Assembly: GCF_018598185.1 (NCBI RefSeq)
Contig: NZ_JAHESC010000015.1
Span: 1-64,000, forward strand
Origin: Dawidia soli
GTDB taxonomy: Bacteria; Bacteroidota; Bacteroidia; Cytophagales; Cyclobacteriaceae
DNA: 64,000 nucleotides
Direction of reading: 5' to 3'
The notes beneath the pieces were generated by a model. The model was not told where the DNA came from. It saw only the letters and a list, made by a program, of their open reading frames with translations, and made no database searches. A program made the position numbers and the translations under genes. Each line of letters opens with the position of its first letter. The stretch's first letter is position 1. Positions 26,246 through 35,236 of the stretch are shown here, piece by piece.

Positions 26246-26294
26246 GAGCCTTGCCTGTTTGTGTATATGCTATGGCGCGGATAAAAAATAGTGA

Positions 26295-26669
26295 TTATTT
26301 TCTAACAACGACAGCGCCAAATATACCTTCATCTGATTTCAACTTTGCCTTCCATGTGACGATGTCGGAGTCAGGTAGATGAGGTCCGTATAGAAGTTCT
26401 TTGTCGAATTCACTGAAAAGGTTGTTGCATTTATAGCATGTCAGAACTTCCGTCCTTCCACCCATATATTGGGGTGGCACGTGCTCGATCGTTAGGAAAT
26501 TTTTGCTATTATTTTTCTTAACGTCTGATTCATTAAAAGCCATCATACATATGGGGCAGATAACGATATCCTTTAGCGCGTCACGGTTATACTGAGGATT
26601 CTCACAAAGCAGTTCTATATTTCTTAGATAGCGCCTGAATAAGTGCAATTTTCGTTTTTCCTTGCTCAT
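26295..26669 (-). CDS. HNH-like / zinc-binding protein
   Basis: 124 residues. CPIC near residue 38 and CYKC near 78 are paired cysteines of a treble-clef zinc site, and LTIEHVPPQYMGGRTEVLTC between them has the shape of an HNH motif (EHV for the first His, CNN for the Asn). An HNH domain would cut nucleic acid. However, the protein is short and continues only ~40 residues after the motif, so it could be a truncated or non-catalytic member. It starts 49 bases upstream of the TPR gene region and is AT-rich like it. Confidence 0.55.
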   Translation of the reverse strand: MSKEKRKLHLFRRYLRNIELLCENPQYNRDALKDIVICPICMMAFNESDVKKNNSKNFLTIEHVPPQYMGGRTEVLTCYKCNNLFSEFDKELLYGPHLPDSDIVTWKAKLKSDEGIFGAVVVRK

Positions 26670-26884
26670 GCTTATTGATATTTCATTCTTCCATCATAAT
26701 CGCCTATGAATAACTGAAGCCTAGAAAGTTTACCAGTTACCGCTACACCCGGAGGGCTCGGGTAAAAGTGATGCTTGTCAAGCATATTGCCTGAGTAAAG
26801 CGCGTGAATGTCGGGCGTACTTCGTGTGTGGGCTGAGTAAAGATACAAGGGCGGTATTTATTTCGGTACGCCAGGCTTAAAAGC

Positions 26885-27414
26885 AAAAGAGGGCGTCTCA
26901 AAAGTCGAGATGCCCTCTTTTTGTTTTTGTGGGTTTGGGAGCGAGTTTTTTTAGAGATTAAAAAGAAGGCGACAGCTTACGCCGCCATTTTTGCCAGATT
27001 GTGGGCGATAGCAAGTAATCCGGTCTCTATTCGACCTTCGGAAGGCCTCGGAGCATAAAACGCTTGAAGTTTTTATTGTGCTTGATGTTAGCAAACACGG
27101 GTTCTATATCCGCCGGGCGGCGTTTGCGATAAGCGATACCCTCTTGGCTTTTTAAGCGGGCATCAGCTTGGCGTTTAAGTTTTCGTAGTCTATGATTGAT
27201 TTCAACCTGGCGATTGCCTTTTTGCTCATGGCATACATCTCTTAAAGGGCATCGTCGGCAGTTTGATTGGGAGCGTAATCTTTAAAGATTACTTTTGATT
27301 TAGTTATCACAAAAGCAAGATAACGCCTTGCACTAAGAAGAGGACCTCGGTCTTCTTCTTTTTTTTGCCCTAACTCAAATAAGAGAGGCTGCCCCTTTTG
27401 AGACAGCCTCTTTT
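26885..27414. mobile_element. IS1182-family insertion sequence remnant, internally deleted
   Basis: Inverted ends AAAAGAGGGCGTCTCAAAAG (26885-26904) and, on the other strand, AAAAGAGGCTGTCTCAAAAG (27414-27395), 18 of 20 bases identical; each lies in a small hairpin. Only 530 bp remain, against roughly 1.6-1.9 kb for a complete element. The right end abuts the broken tRNA gene. Confidence 0.75.
26977..27281 (-). pseudogene. IS1182-family transposase, C-terminal fragment with frameshift
   Basis: Reads SNCRRCPLRDVCHEQKGNRQ, EINHRLRKLKRQADARLKSQ, EGIAYRKRRPADIEPVFANI, KHNKNFKRFMLRGLPKVE, then after a one-base shift near 27035 IETGLLAIAHNLAKMAA. CRRCPLRDVC is the conserved cysteine cluster, and RPADIEPVFANIK carries the last catalytic Glu of the DDE fold. 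The N-terminal two-thirds, with the first two catalytic Asp residues, is missing, so it cannot transpose on its own. Confidence 0.8.
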
Positions 27415-27420
27415 CGCTGT

Positions 27421-27502
27421 GGGCCCCGCCGGGCACGATCCGGCGACCTACTGATTATGAGTCAGCCCCGATAGCTATCGGGGTAAGCAACTGAGCTATT
27501 TC
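27421..27502 (-). pseudogene. Disrupted tRNA(CAT) gene carrying an 18-bp palindrome
   Basis: The anticodon arm (CTGACTCATAATCAG, CAT anticodon), T arm (CGCCGGATCGTGCCCGGCG) and 3' acceptor GGGGCCC match the intact tRNA 57 bases away. The 3' half of the D-stem (GAGCA) is replaced by the perfect palindrome CCCCGATAGCTATCGGGG (27466-27483). The 5' acceptor strand is CGAAAT instead of GGGCCC, so no acceptor stem forms. Non-functional. Confidence 0.75.
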
Positions 27503-27532
27503 GTGAAATCGTAAAACATAAGGTATAAAAAA

Positions 27533-27556
27533 AGGTCCCGATGTTCATCGGGACCT
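27533..27556 (-). terminator. Terminator of the tRNA(CAT) transcript
   Basis: Perfect 11-bp stem AGGTCCCGATG / CATCGGGACCT with a two-base loop; on the minus strand it is followed by seven T. Confidence 0.8.
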
Positions 27557-27558
27557 CG

Positions 27559-27632
27559 TGGGCCCAGCTGGGCACGATCCAGCGACCCCCTGATTATGAG
27601 TCAGGTGCTCTAACCAGCTGAGCTATGGGCCC
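27559..27632 (-). tRNA. tRNA with CAT anticodon, probably tRNA-Ile2 (lysidine type), otherwise elongator tRNA-Met
   Basis: Complete cloverleaf: acceptor GGGCCC/GGGCCC, D arm AGCTCAGCTGGTTAGAGC, anticodon stem CCTGA/TCAGG around CTCATAA, T stem GCTGG/CCAGC, discriminator A; CCA is not encoded. C4-G69 and C5-G68 pairs and the GGTCGCTGG variable/T region resemble tRNA-Ile2, which TilS modifies to read AUA, rather than E. coli elongator tRNA-Met. The terminator lies directly downstream. Confidence 0.85.
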
Positions 27633-27741
27633 TTCTTTCGGACGTATAATCCTGAAAGGACGCCAAAATTAACGTTTTTTTCTATTCCGCAACATTCGCA
27701 CCGGTCATTTTTAGCGACTTCTGTTCCGCCAGAGTCCATTC

Positions 27742-30186
27742 CTATTCGCTCCTCAAACTCTTCACCGGGTTCGCCACCGCCGCCTTAAACGACTGCCAGC
27801 TGACCGTAACCAGCGCAATCAGCATGGCCAGCGCTCCCGACAGCATAAAAATGCCCACACCGATCTCCGTGCGGTAGGCAAAGTTCGTCAACCACTGGTT
27901 CATGACATAGATCGTCACCGGCACCGCCAGCACAAACCCCACGACCACCAGCTTCAGAAAATCCTTGCTCAGCAATGCCACAATGCCTGCGACAGAAGCC
28001 CCCAGTACCTTGCGCATGCCGATCTCCTTCGTGCGCTGCTGCGCAGTGAACGCTACGAGCCCGAACAGGCCCAGGCAGGCAATAAAGATGGCCATGCCGG
28101 CAAAGATGCTGAAGAGGCTGGCGAAGCGCTGGTCGTTGCGATACTGCAGGTCGAAGGTCTCGTCCACGAAGTTGTAGCGAAACAGGTTGCCGGGGAACAT
28201 GGCGGTGTAAGCCGATTGGATCCTGCCCATCACACCGGCAAGATCTTTTGTGGCCAGCCGCACCGATACCTGGCTGCCGGCGAGCGTGCGGCCAAAGACG
28301 ATGTTCTGCTGCGCCTGGTGGGCCGACGACCAGCTGAAGTCTTTATAGACGCCGATGATGCGGGCCTCGTTTCCGCCGATGTCGAGCAGCTCGTTCACCG
28401 CGGCGGCGGGGAAGGAGTAACCCAGGTTTTTAGCGGCCGTTTCGTTAACGATCACCAGCCAAGGTGAGCCTTCGCCGTCTTCCTGTGCGGTGACATGGCC
28501 AAAGTCTTTTCCGGCGACAAGCCGCAGGCCATAGAGCGGTGCGAACGCCGAGTCGATGTAGGTGGCTACGCCGCGCAGGGCATCGGAAGGATCGTCGGTG
28601 GCTTTGCGGATGGAAGCGCCATTCCAGTTAAAGCCGCTGCCGGGGAGGGACGACGACATGGCGGCCTGCTGCACGCCCGGCATCTGCCGGAGCTCGGTCA
28701 GGAAGGTTTGCATGGCGGAACCGCGGTCGGCGTTGGCGGGAAGTACGCGGGGTGCCTGCACGGCCATCACCTGCTCGAGGTTCAGGCCGAGGTCGAGGCT
28801 GCGCATGAAGTCGAGCTGGTTATAGACAATCGCTGTGCCGGCGATCAAGACGATGCAGGCGGCGAACTGAACGATCACGAGCCCTTTGCGGAGCCAGAAG
28901 TGCGCCGACAGCGAGGAGCTTTTGCCCTTGAGCGCAGTAGCCGGCCGGAACGACGATAACACAAAGGCCGGGTAAAGCCCTGCCAGCAGGGTGCCCGCCA
29001 GCAGTGTACTGCCGAGCGCCAGCAGGAAGCGCGGCTCGAGCCACTGGTCGACGGCCAGCTGCGTTTCGGCAATACTGTTCACCACGGGCAGCAGCATCGA
29101 CGTAAGCGCCAGCGCAATGACCAGGGCGCACACATTGGTGAAAGCCGACTCATATAAAAACTGGATCACCAACTGCTGCCGTTTGGCGCCGACGGCCTTG
29201 CGCACGCCGACCTCGCGTGAGCGGTTGAGCGCCCGGGCGGTGGCCAGGTTGATATAGTTCACGAGCGCGATCACCAGCGTGATCAGTCCGATGACCAGGA
29301 AGAAGTATACTGTTTTATAGCTTCCGGCAACGATGTTGTCGGTGCCGTTGATATCGGAGTTCAGGTGGATGTCGGACAGTGGCTGGCCGCGGAAGGCTGC
29401 CGACGCACCCTGCTGACGCAGAAAATCGCCGCGATACTTCATATATACATCGGTCATCTTGTGATTCACTACCGTGTGGTCTGCGCCGGGATGAAGCTCG
29501 ATATAGGTGGTAAAGTTGTTCCAGCTCCAGCCTCCTTCGGGCTCGTTCGCATAATCTTCGCCTTTCAACAGATCGTCCACGGGCAGCAGCATATCAAACT
29601 GTAAATGGGAGTTGGCGGGAACGTCGCGGAACACGCCCGAGACGGTAAAGGTCTTTTCGATGTTGCCCGTTACCTCCAGCGACTGGCCTATGGCTGGGCT
29701 CTCGCCGAAATATTTCTTCGCGGCAGTCTCCGACAACAACACCGTGCCGGGAGCAAGGGCACGCTCTGCGCTTCCGGATACGAGCGGGAAGGAGAACATC
29801 TGCAGGAACGCCGCATCGACATACAGCGCCTTGTCTTCTTCGAACACCTTGTCGGGCGCGGCGGCGTTCACAACAATCGCATTTTCGGAATGCACGCGCG
29901 TGACGTTTGCGATCTCGGGCACTCCTTCTTTGAGCGCGGGCGTCAGCGCCTGTGCCGTGTAGGCGCCGGTGCCCATCACCTCGCCGTTGCGCACGTAGGT
30001 TTGCACGACGCGGTAGAGGTTCTCTTTCTTTTGGTGGAATTGGTCAAAGCCCGATTCAAACGCTACGTATTGAAAGATGATGAGGCAGCAGGTCATGCCG
30101 ATGGAGAGGCCGACGATGTTGATGCTGGAAAAGCTTTTGTTGTGGACCAGGTTTCTCCACGCGATCTTGAAGTAGTTTTTAAACAT
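27742..30186 (-). CDS. ABC transporter permease, MacB/FtsX type
   Basis: 814 residues from the ATG at 30186 (FKNYFKIAWRNLVHNKSF, the standard start of this Bacteroidota family); the open frame runs 84 codons further up but without family-like sequence. Layout: one membrane helix, a periplasmic MacB-PCD domain, three FtsX helices (YFFLVIGLITLVIALVNYIN; ATARALNRSREVGVRKAVGA), then a second complete PCD/FtsX set (GLVAFTAQQRTKEIGMRKVL). Proteins of this type do not carry substrate through the membrane but drive export or lipoprotein/peptide extrusion with a LolD/MacB-like ATPase. No ATPase gene is adjacent, so its partner is encoded elsewhere. Confidence 0.92.
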   Translation of the reverse strand: MFKNYFKIAWRNLVHNKSFSSINIVGLSIGMTCCLIIFQYVAFESGFDQFHQKKENLYRVVQTYVRNGEVMGTGAYTAQALTPALKEGVPEIANVTRVHSENAIVVNAAAPDKVFEEDKALYVDAAFLQMFSFPLVSGSAERALAPGTVLLSETAAKKYFGESPAIGQSLEVTGNIEKTFTVSGVFRDVPANSHLQFDMLLPVDDLLKGEDYANEPEGGWSWNNFTTYIELHPGADHTVVNHKMTDVYMKYRGDFLRQQGASAAFRGQPLSDIHLNSDINGTDNIVAGSYKTVYFFLVIGLITLVIALVNYINLATARALNRSREVGVRKAVGAKRQQLVIQFLYESAFTNVCALVIALALTSMLLPVVNSIAETQLAVDQWLEPRFLLALGSTLLAGTLLAGLYPAFVLSSFRPATALKGKSSSLSAHFWLRKGLVIVQFAACIVLIAGTAIVYNQLDFMRSLDLGLNLEQVMAVQAPRVLPANADRGSAMQTFLTELRQMPGVQQAAMSSSLPGSGFNWNGASIRKATDDPSDALRGVATYIDSAFAPLYGLRLVAGKDFGHVTAQEDGEGSPWLVIVNETAAKNLGYSFPAAAVNELLDIGGNEARIIGVYKDFSWSSAHQAQQNIVFGRTLAGSQVSVRLATKDLAGVMGRIQSAYTAMFPGNLFRYNFVDETFDLQYRNDQRFASLFSIFAGMAIFIACLGLFGLVAFTAQQRTKEIGMRKVLGASVAGIVALLSKDFLKLVVVGFVLAVPVTIYVMNQWLTNFAYRTEIGVGIFMLSGALAMLIALVTVSWQSFKAAVANPVKSLRSE

Positions 30187-30562
30187 GGCAAGAGGATTAG
30201 GTTTCCGAGACTTCGGTCGTGCAACTCTGGCGGCAAGAACGGTGCCATGCAAGGGATTGCCCCTGGCGCCGAAAAACAGCGGCCAGCGTAAAACGCCTTG
30301 TGCGGATTTGAACCGCGGTGACTCGGAAACGGACAGCCTGTGTGGCCTCGTGCCGCGTAAGCCATTTCGTAGACATGTACTCAACCTGACCGATGTTGCG
30401 CTCTGTCGGATAGATTTTGAAGCGGTCTGTTGCTGCAAAACCAGGATTTTTCAGCAAAGAACAGCGGATTTGCTGTTTTGCCGGGCGGCCGATCATCAGA
30501 CGATCCTTTGAAAAGGGGGGGTATTATCACATCTTTGGCACTGAATCGTCAAACCAGCATTT
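30187..30562. other. Divergent intergenic region
   Basis: 376 GC-rich bases between the permease and HAD starts. Only a small hairpin CAGCAAA / TTTGCTG at 30452-30475 stands out. No RNA gene or small coding frame is convincing. Confidence 0.45.
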
Positions 30563-31186
30563 GTGGCGCAGGAATCTTCCGTTAAAAACCTCATTTTCGA
30601 TCTGGGTGGTGTCATCCTGGATCTTTCCGTCGAACATACACTTCAGGCATTTGCCAATATTTCGGGGCTGGACAAATCCGAGGTGACAAAACGGTTTGTC
30701 ACGTCCGAAGGATTTGTGGCGTACGAGAAGGGCCTGATCGACGACGTGGGCTTTCGTGCCTTTGTGCGCGACACGTACCCGGTACAGGCAGACGACGCCG
30801 CGCTGGACGCCGCCTGGAATGCCATGCTGCGCGGCCTGCCGCTGAACAAGCTGCAGCTGCTGCTGCGCCTGAAGGAGCAGTACCAGTCAGTGCTGCTGAG
30901 CAACACCAACAACATCCACCTGGAGTATATCAACACGCGCCTGCTGCCGCCGGGCGAGCGGTCGCTCGATCCCTACTTCCACCGCACGTACTACTCGCAC
31001 CGCATGCACAAGCGCAAGCCCGATGCCGAGATCTTTGAGCAAGTGCTGCACGAGAATAATTTCCAGCCGCACGAAACGTTGTTCCTGGACGACAACGCAG
31101 AAAATATTGCCGGAGCCCGCAAGCTGGGCATTCAAACCGTGCACGTCATTACCCCCGATCTGATAATCGATTATTTCCATGCCTGA
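30563..31186 (+). CDS. HAD-superfamily hydrolase, HAD-IA subgroup
   Basis: 207 residues, GTG start at 30563. Nucleophile Asp13 lies in IFDLGGVILD. The usual DxD acid is replaced by DLG, as in the YihX-like/epoxide-hydrolase-like group. Motif II is LLSNTN, motif III KRKPDAEIF and motif IV LFLDDNAENIAGA. An alpha-helical cap sits between motifs I and II. Probably a cytoplasmic phosphatase on a small sugar or nucleotide phosphate; substrate unknown. It overlaps the M50 protease gene by 8 bases, so the two are co-translated. Confidence 0.9.
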   Translation: MAQESSVKNLIFDLGGVILDLSVEHTLQAFANISGLDKSEVTKRFVTSEGFVAYEKGLIDDVGFRAFVRDTYPVQADDAALDAAWNAMLRGLPLNKLQLLLRLKEQYQSVLLSNTNNIHLEYINTRLLPPGERSLDPYFHRTYYSHRMHKRKPDAEIFEQVLHENNFQPHETLFLDDNAENIAGARKLGIQTVHVITPDLIIDYFHA

Positions 31187-32426
31187 GGAACGCCGCAGAA
31201 TCCTGATCCAGACCGGATTGTTTATCGTAACCTTTATCACCACCACCCTGGCCGGAGCGGAATGGGTATATGGTAAATCCCTCTGGATGCTGGGGTACGG
31301 CTGGAACGCCGAGTATACCTGGGCCGACTTTGTGAACGGCATGAAGTTCTCCGTGCCCTTTCTCCTGATCCTGACCGTGCACGAGTTCGGCCACTACTTC
31401 ACGGCGATGTATAACAAGATCCGGTCGACGCTGCCGTACTATATTCCCTTTCCGCCCGGTATATTCCTGTCGCCGGGCACGATGGGCGCTGTCATCCGCA
31501 TGCAGGACCGCGTGCGCAATAACCGCCAGCATTTCGATATCGGCATCGCGGGGCCGCTGGCCGGGTTCGTGGTGGCGCTGGCGGTCATTGTCTACGGGTT
31601 TGCCACGCTGCCGCCAGCCGACTATGTATTCCAATTTCACCCCGAGTATAAAAAATTCGGGATCCACTACGCCGACAGTGTTTATACCAACGAGTTTGTG
31701 GTGAAGTATGCGCAGGAGCAGCTCAAACAGCACCAGGAAAAACTGAACCTGACCGACGCTGAGTTCCAGGAAGCCCTGGAGAACGTAGGCGTGACGGATG
31801 TGCGGGTGGGCTCGACGTTGTTGTTCGAGATCTGCAAGGTATTCGTAGACGATACATCGCGGATCCCCAACCCGCACGAGCTGATGCATTACCCGCTGCT
31901 GCTGGCCGGGTTCTTTGCCCTTTTCTTTACGAGCCTCAACTTGCTGCCGATCGGGCAGCTGGATGGAGGACACATAACGTACGGCCTGTTTGGCTGGAGA
32001 ACGCACTTCGGGATTGCCTCGGTGGCGTTTATAGCGTTGTTGTTTTATGCCGGCCTGGGGGTGATCCGGATCGGTACACCGAAAGACGGGCTTCCCCTCA
32101 TGGTGCTTTACAGCGTGGCGCTGATGTTCTTCTACTACGTCTGCTTTGCGGCGTTGGGCGGAAGTAAACGGAACCGGGGCATGTACGCCGTGCTGATGTT
32201 TGCCGTACAGGTGTTACTGACGTGGATATTTCCCGCCATCGATGGGTATCCCGGCTGGCTGTTCTTCGCGTTTATCGTAAGCCGCTTTGTGGGCGTGCAA
32301 CATCCGCCTTCCGAGATCGAGGAGCCGCTCGATACCAAACGCGTGATCCTGGGATGGATCTCGCTGCTGGTGTTTGTCATATCGTTCAGCCCGGCGCCGC
32401 TGCAGCTGGCCACGCTGGGACGATAG
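31179..32426 (+). CDS. M50 (site-2) intramembrane metalloprotease
   Basis: 415 residues with about eight hydrophobic segments. The zinc motif HEFGH is at 68-72 inside a helix (FLLILTVHEFGHYFTA), and the third ligand Asp262 is in LLPIGQLDGGH. Site-2 proteases cut membrane-embedded anti-sigma factors or signal peptides. This one lacks a PDZ domain but has an insert of ~90 soluble residues between the motif-bearing halves (about 150-240). Its start is nested in the 3' end of the HAD gene. It ends 6 bases from the convergent T9SS gene, with no room for a terminator. Confidence 0.9.
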   Translation: MPEERRRILIQTGLFIVTFITTTLAGAEWVYGKSLWMLGYGWNAEYTWADFVNGMKFSVPFLLILTVHEFGHYFTAMYNKIRSTLPYYIPFPPGIFLSPGTMGAVIRMQDRVRNNRQHFDIGIAGPLAGFVVALAVIVYGFATLPPADYVFQFHPEYKKFGIHYADSVYTNEFVVKYAQEQLKQHQEKLNLTDAEFQEALENVGVTDVRVGSTLLFEICKVFVDDTSRIPNPHELMHYPLLLAGFFALFFTSLNLLPIGQLDGGHITYGLFGWRTHFGIASVAFIALLFYAGLGVIRIGTPKDGLPLMVLYSVALMFFYYVCFAALGGSKRNRGMYAVLMFAVQVLLTWIFPAIDGYPGWLFFAFIVSRFVGVQHPPSEIEEPLDTKRVILGWISLLVFVISFSPAPLQLATLGR

Positions 32427-32432
32427 ACCGGA

Positions 32433-34433
32433 TCACCGCACCAATATCTTTTGCGAATAGAAGCTGTCGCCGTGGCGAAGCTGGAGTATATACATACCCG
32501 GCGCCGGCTGGCGTAAGGTGATCTGCTGACCGTCGGCTTTCACCTCGGTGTCGAAGCCGATCGGCTGGCCGGTGATGCTGATCACGCGCATCACCTGGTG
32601 GTGGCGGCTGTCGAGGTAGAAGGTGCCGTTGCTGGGGTTGGGATAACAATGTACCGGTGTGGCAGTCTCGTCGGGATCAATGCCCGTGACGGGGTTCGGA
32701 GGGCCTTTGCCAAAGATGGGGCGGATCATCAGGCTGCCGGTGATGCGGTCGTTGGGTTCCCAGATCTGGTTGATGTAATCGAATATCTTATCGTGTGTGT
32801 CCTGGCTGATGTCCAGGCCGAGGGCCGCCACGGAGCTGCCAAAGGCTATGTAGAAGCGATCCTGCACCAGTACGACCTCGGGTATATCGATCCGCTGGAA
32901 CTCATTTACGCCCCGGCGCTGGAGCGTCTTGCCGGGAATGACATATAAGATCTTGTCGTTGTCGGGCAGGCCATCGGTATCGCCGTAGATGGTAAAGTCC
33001 GCCGTGCGGCTGCCCGTGAGCCCGAATGCGGGGAAGTAGGCATAAAAGCCTGCCAGCGTATCGAGCTGCCCGGCGGGAAGGTCGAATGCATAGGCCACCT
33101 TGTTGTCGGGCGAAGTCATTTTGGCGGAATATTCCGCGGTGCCGTCGTCGTAGGCATAATAGTCCCGTAGCCAATAGGTAACGGACAGGGTATCGTTCAC
33201 GGTGAAGTCTACCGGGGCAAAGCCGGGGGCTTGCGGATCGGAGTCGTCGCCGGTGATGCGGAAGGTGAGCTTGATGCGGGTGGAATCGGCCGTGGGGTCG
33301 AACTGCGCGGCATCTGTCGTATCGGGCAGGTTCTTGATGTCGAGGGAGGCGTCATAAATAACACTCGACCGCACGCGCTCGAACGGGCTCAGGATACCCC
33401 CGGCACTGCCTTTGACACCACGGCTTCCCAACGATGTTACATACGGTGTCGCCACGCCGCCGGTATAATTCCAAAACGTGCCGGTGACGGAATAGTCGAT
33501 CGAGATCGGTGACGACTGGTTCTTCATATTCTGCACGTCGAACTCCACGGGGCCGATGGTCTTTTTATTCTCGCGGAAGTGCTGGATCGGCACGGCGTAA
33601 TACTGACCGAACAGCTGCGTGGCGGGCGAGGCAATGGCGCGTTCGGGGAACGAGTCGTCGTTCAGCGCGCGGCCGTCGGCGAGGTAGATATAGTCGAGGT
33701 TCCAGGTATCGAACGGGCCGGACTTGCGGCCATAGTTCTGAAAGCGGAATTGAAAGCCTTCGTGATAGTATTTCTCGGCGGTGATGCCGATGATCGTGTC
33801 GTAGAACACATCCGGCTGGAAGGTGTCTTTCGTCTGGATGCGCATCACGGTCTCCCAGAATCCGTCGATGTTCTTGAACTGCAGCTGCAGGTAGTCGGCT
33901 TCGTCCGGCGGCTCGCCGTGGCCCTGCCACTGGTAAAAGAAGCTCAGGAATACGGTGTTGCGCTGGGCCGTCGGCACCGCCGACAGGTCAATGGCATGCG
34001 ACATCAGCGTGTCGCGAAAGCCGTTCAGCATGTTGTCGTTGGAGTAGGGTATACCGAGTGCGTCCAGGCCGTCGAACGTGGCCACGTTCAGCGAGGGGGC
34101 ATTCCAGCCGCCGTTGCTGACGCGTACACTTTTACTCTTGAACCACAGGGAGTCCAGCGGGTAGCCTGAAATGTAATTGGTGTCGCGTTCATCGATGACC
34201 GTAAACGAGAAGTCCTCCCAGAAGGGCAGCGCCATTGTATCGAGCACCTGCGGTGCGATACGGGCGGACTGCAACGGGCGTGGCTGCGTGCGCGGCAGGG
34301 GTTGCCGGGTAAGCTGGGCCCACGAGGCCGTGGTCAGCAAACACAGCAGCAACAGCGTCAGGGCTGTGCCCGTGCGCATGGTGCGAGCAGGCCGCGCGGG
34401 CCCGGGGAGTACGGTACATCGTTTTGTCATCAT
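32433..34433 (-). CDS. Secreted protein with T9SS type A sorting domain
   Basis: 666 residues from the ATG at 34433, which overlaps the PASTA gene stop (TAATG). The ATG at 34379 gives a neater signal peptide (RTGTALTLLLLCLLTTASWAQ with its Met), so the start is uncertain between the two. The C-terminal ~75 residues are a type IX sorting domain: VHCYPNPSNGTFYL, ISITGQ, PAPGMYILQL and a final SQKILVR. The body is beta-rich with no enzyme motif seen (adhesin or structural role possible). T9SS substrates cross the outer membrane and are attached or released at the surface. Family unknown beyond the sorting domain. Confidence 0.85.
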   Translation of the reverse strand: MMTKRCTVLPGPARPARTMRTGTALTLLLLCLLTTASWAQLTRQPLPRTQPRPLQSARIAPQVLDTMALPFWEDFSFTVIDERDTNYISGYPLDSLWFKSKSVRVSNGGWNAPSLNVATFDGLDALGIPYSNDNMLNGFRDTLMSHAIDLSAVPTAQRNTVFLSFFYQWQGHGEPPDEADYLQLQFKNIDGFWETVMRIQTKDTFQPDVFYDTIIGITAEKYYHEGFQFRFQNYGRKSGPFDTWNLDYIYLADGRALNDDSFPERAIASPATQLFGQYYAVPIQHFRENKKTIGPVEFDVQNMKNQSSPISIDYSVTGTFWNYTGGVATPYVTSLGSRGVKGSAGGILSPFERVRSSVIYDASLDIKNLPDTTDAAQFDPTADSTRIKLTFRITGDDSDPQAPGFAPVDFTVNDTLSVTYWLRDYYAYDDGTAEYSAKMTSPDNKVAYAFDLPAGQLDTLAGFYAYFPAFGLTGSRTADFTIYGDTDGLPDNDKILYVIPGKTLQRRGVNEFQRIDIPEVVLVQDRFYIAFGSSVAALGLDISQDTHDKIFDYINQIWEPNDRITGSLMIRPIFGKGPPNPVTGIDPDETATPVHCYPNPSNGTFYLDSRHHQVMRVISITGQPIGFDTEVKADGQQITLRQPAPGMYILQLRHGDSFYSQKILVR

Positions 34434-35212
34434 TATTCGTCTGCAGGCGGTTCGGTTCCTTCTTTGCCTATCCATACCCTAACGATATCACCGAACTTAA
34501 CAATCTCTCCGCCCGCGGGTTTTTGTTTCAATACTACAGGTACAATGCCGACGGTGTCTTCCACCAGCTCCACTTCCGGGATCAGGTCGGCGCCGCGGAT
34601 GTAAAAAAGGGCTTCGTCGCATTCCCGGCCTTCCAGGTTGTCCACCGCGAAGCTGCCGCCGTGACCATCCATGACCACCAGGTCGATCACCGACCCTTTC
34701 GGCACCCGCACATTGGGCTCGACGTGCGCGCCCTTGTATTTCATTTCCTTCACGACATTAAAGGCACCCCGCACCAGCTCGATGCGGCCGCGCTTCAGCT
34801 CATTGCTTTGCAGCACCGCGTCGGCGTTTACGACCGAGCCGTCTACCAGGTTCGGTACCGGCACCGTCGGCGGATTGATGCGATTCACGGAAATATCGAT
34901 TTTGCGCCCCTCTTTTACCTTGGCGCCCGCGTGCGGGAATTGTTTCAACACGGCCAGCGGCGGATGCTCCGACGAGTACGACGAGTCGTTCACCTCATAG
35001 CGCAGATCTTTCGTCAGGAAATTGTCCAGCTCGCTGATCGTCATACCTTCGATGTTAGGCACCGTGATGGTCTCGCCGTGGTTGGTGGCGCGCGGCAGGT
35101 AAACGAAGAAAAATAGTACGATCAGGATAATTACAATGATCAGCGCCAGCAAGATGGTAATCAGGATGCCGCCAAGGGTATTACGACCGTACTTCTTATA
35201 GATGAAATTCAT
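34433..35212 (-). CDS. PASTA-domain membrane protein
   Basis: 259 residues. One membrane anchor lies at ~13-36 (GGILITILLALIIVIILIVL). Three PASTA modules follow (start TVPNIEGMTISELDNFL; VPVPNLVDGSVVNADAV; the last ends KPAGGEIVKFGDIVRVWIG). PASTA domains bind muropeptides or beta-lactams. In Bacteroidota, stand-alone anchored PASTA proteins lack the kinase found in Firmicutes PknB. It lies 24 bases downstream of the D-Ala-D-Ala ligase gene on the same strand, a good fit with cell-wall synthesis. Confidence 0.9.
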   Translation of the reverse strand: MNFIYKKYGRNTLGGILITILLALIIVIILIVLFFFVYLPRATNHGETITVPNIEGMTISELDNFLTKDLRYEVNDSSYSSEHPPLAVLKQFPHAGAKVKEGRKIDISVNRINPPTVPVPNLVDGSVVNADAVLQSNELKRGRIELVRGAFNVVKEMKYKGAHVEPNVRVPKGSVIDLVVMDGHGGSFAVDNLEGRECDEALFYIRGADLIPEVELVEDTVGIVPVVLKQKPAGGEIVKFGDIVRVWIGKEGTEPPADE

Positions 35213-35236
35213 GTATTCTGGAATATAACTATACGA

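Noticed and set aside
27242-27436. 64-codon frame with a start inside the IS end
   Set aside because: Shifted frame of the transposase remnant and its inverted repeat.
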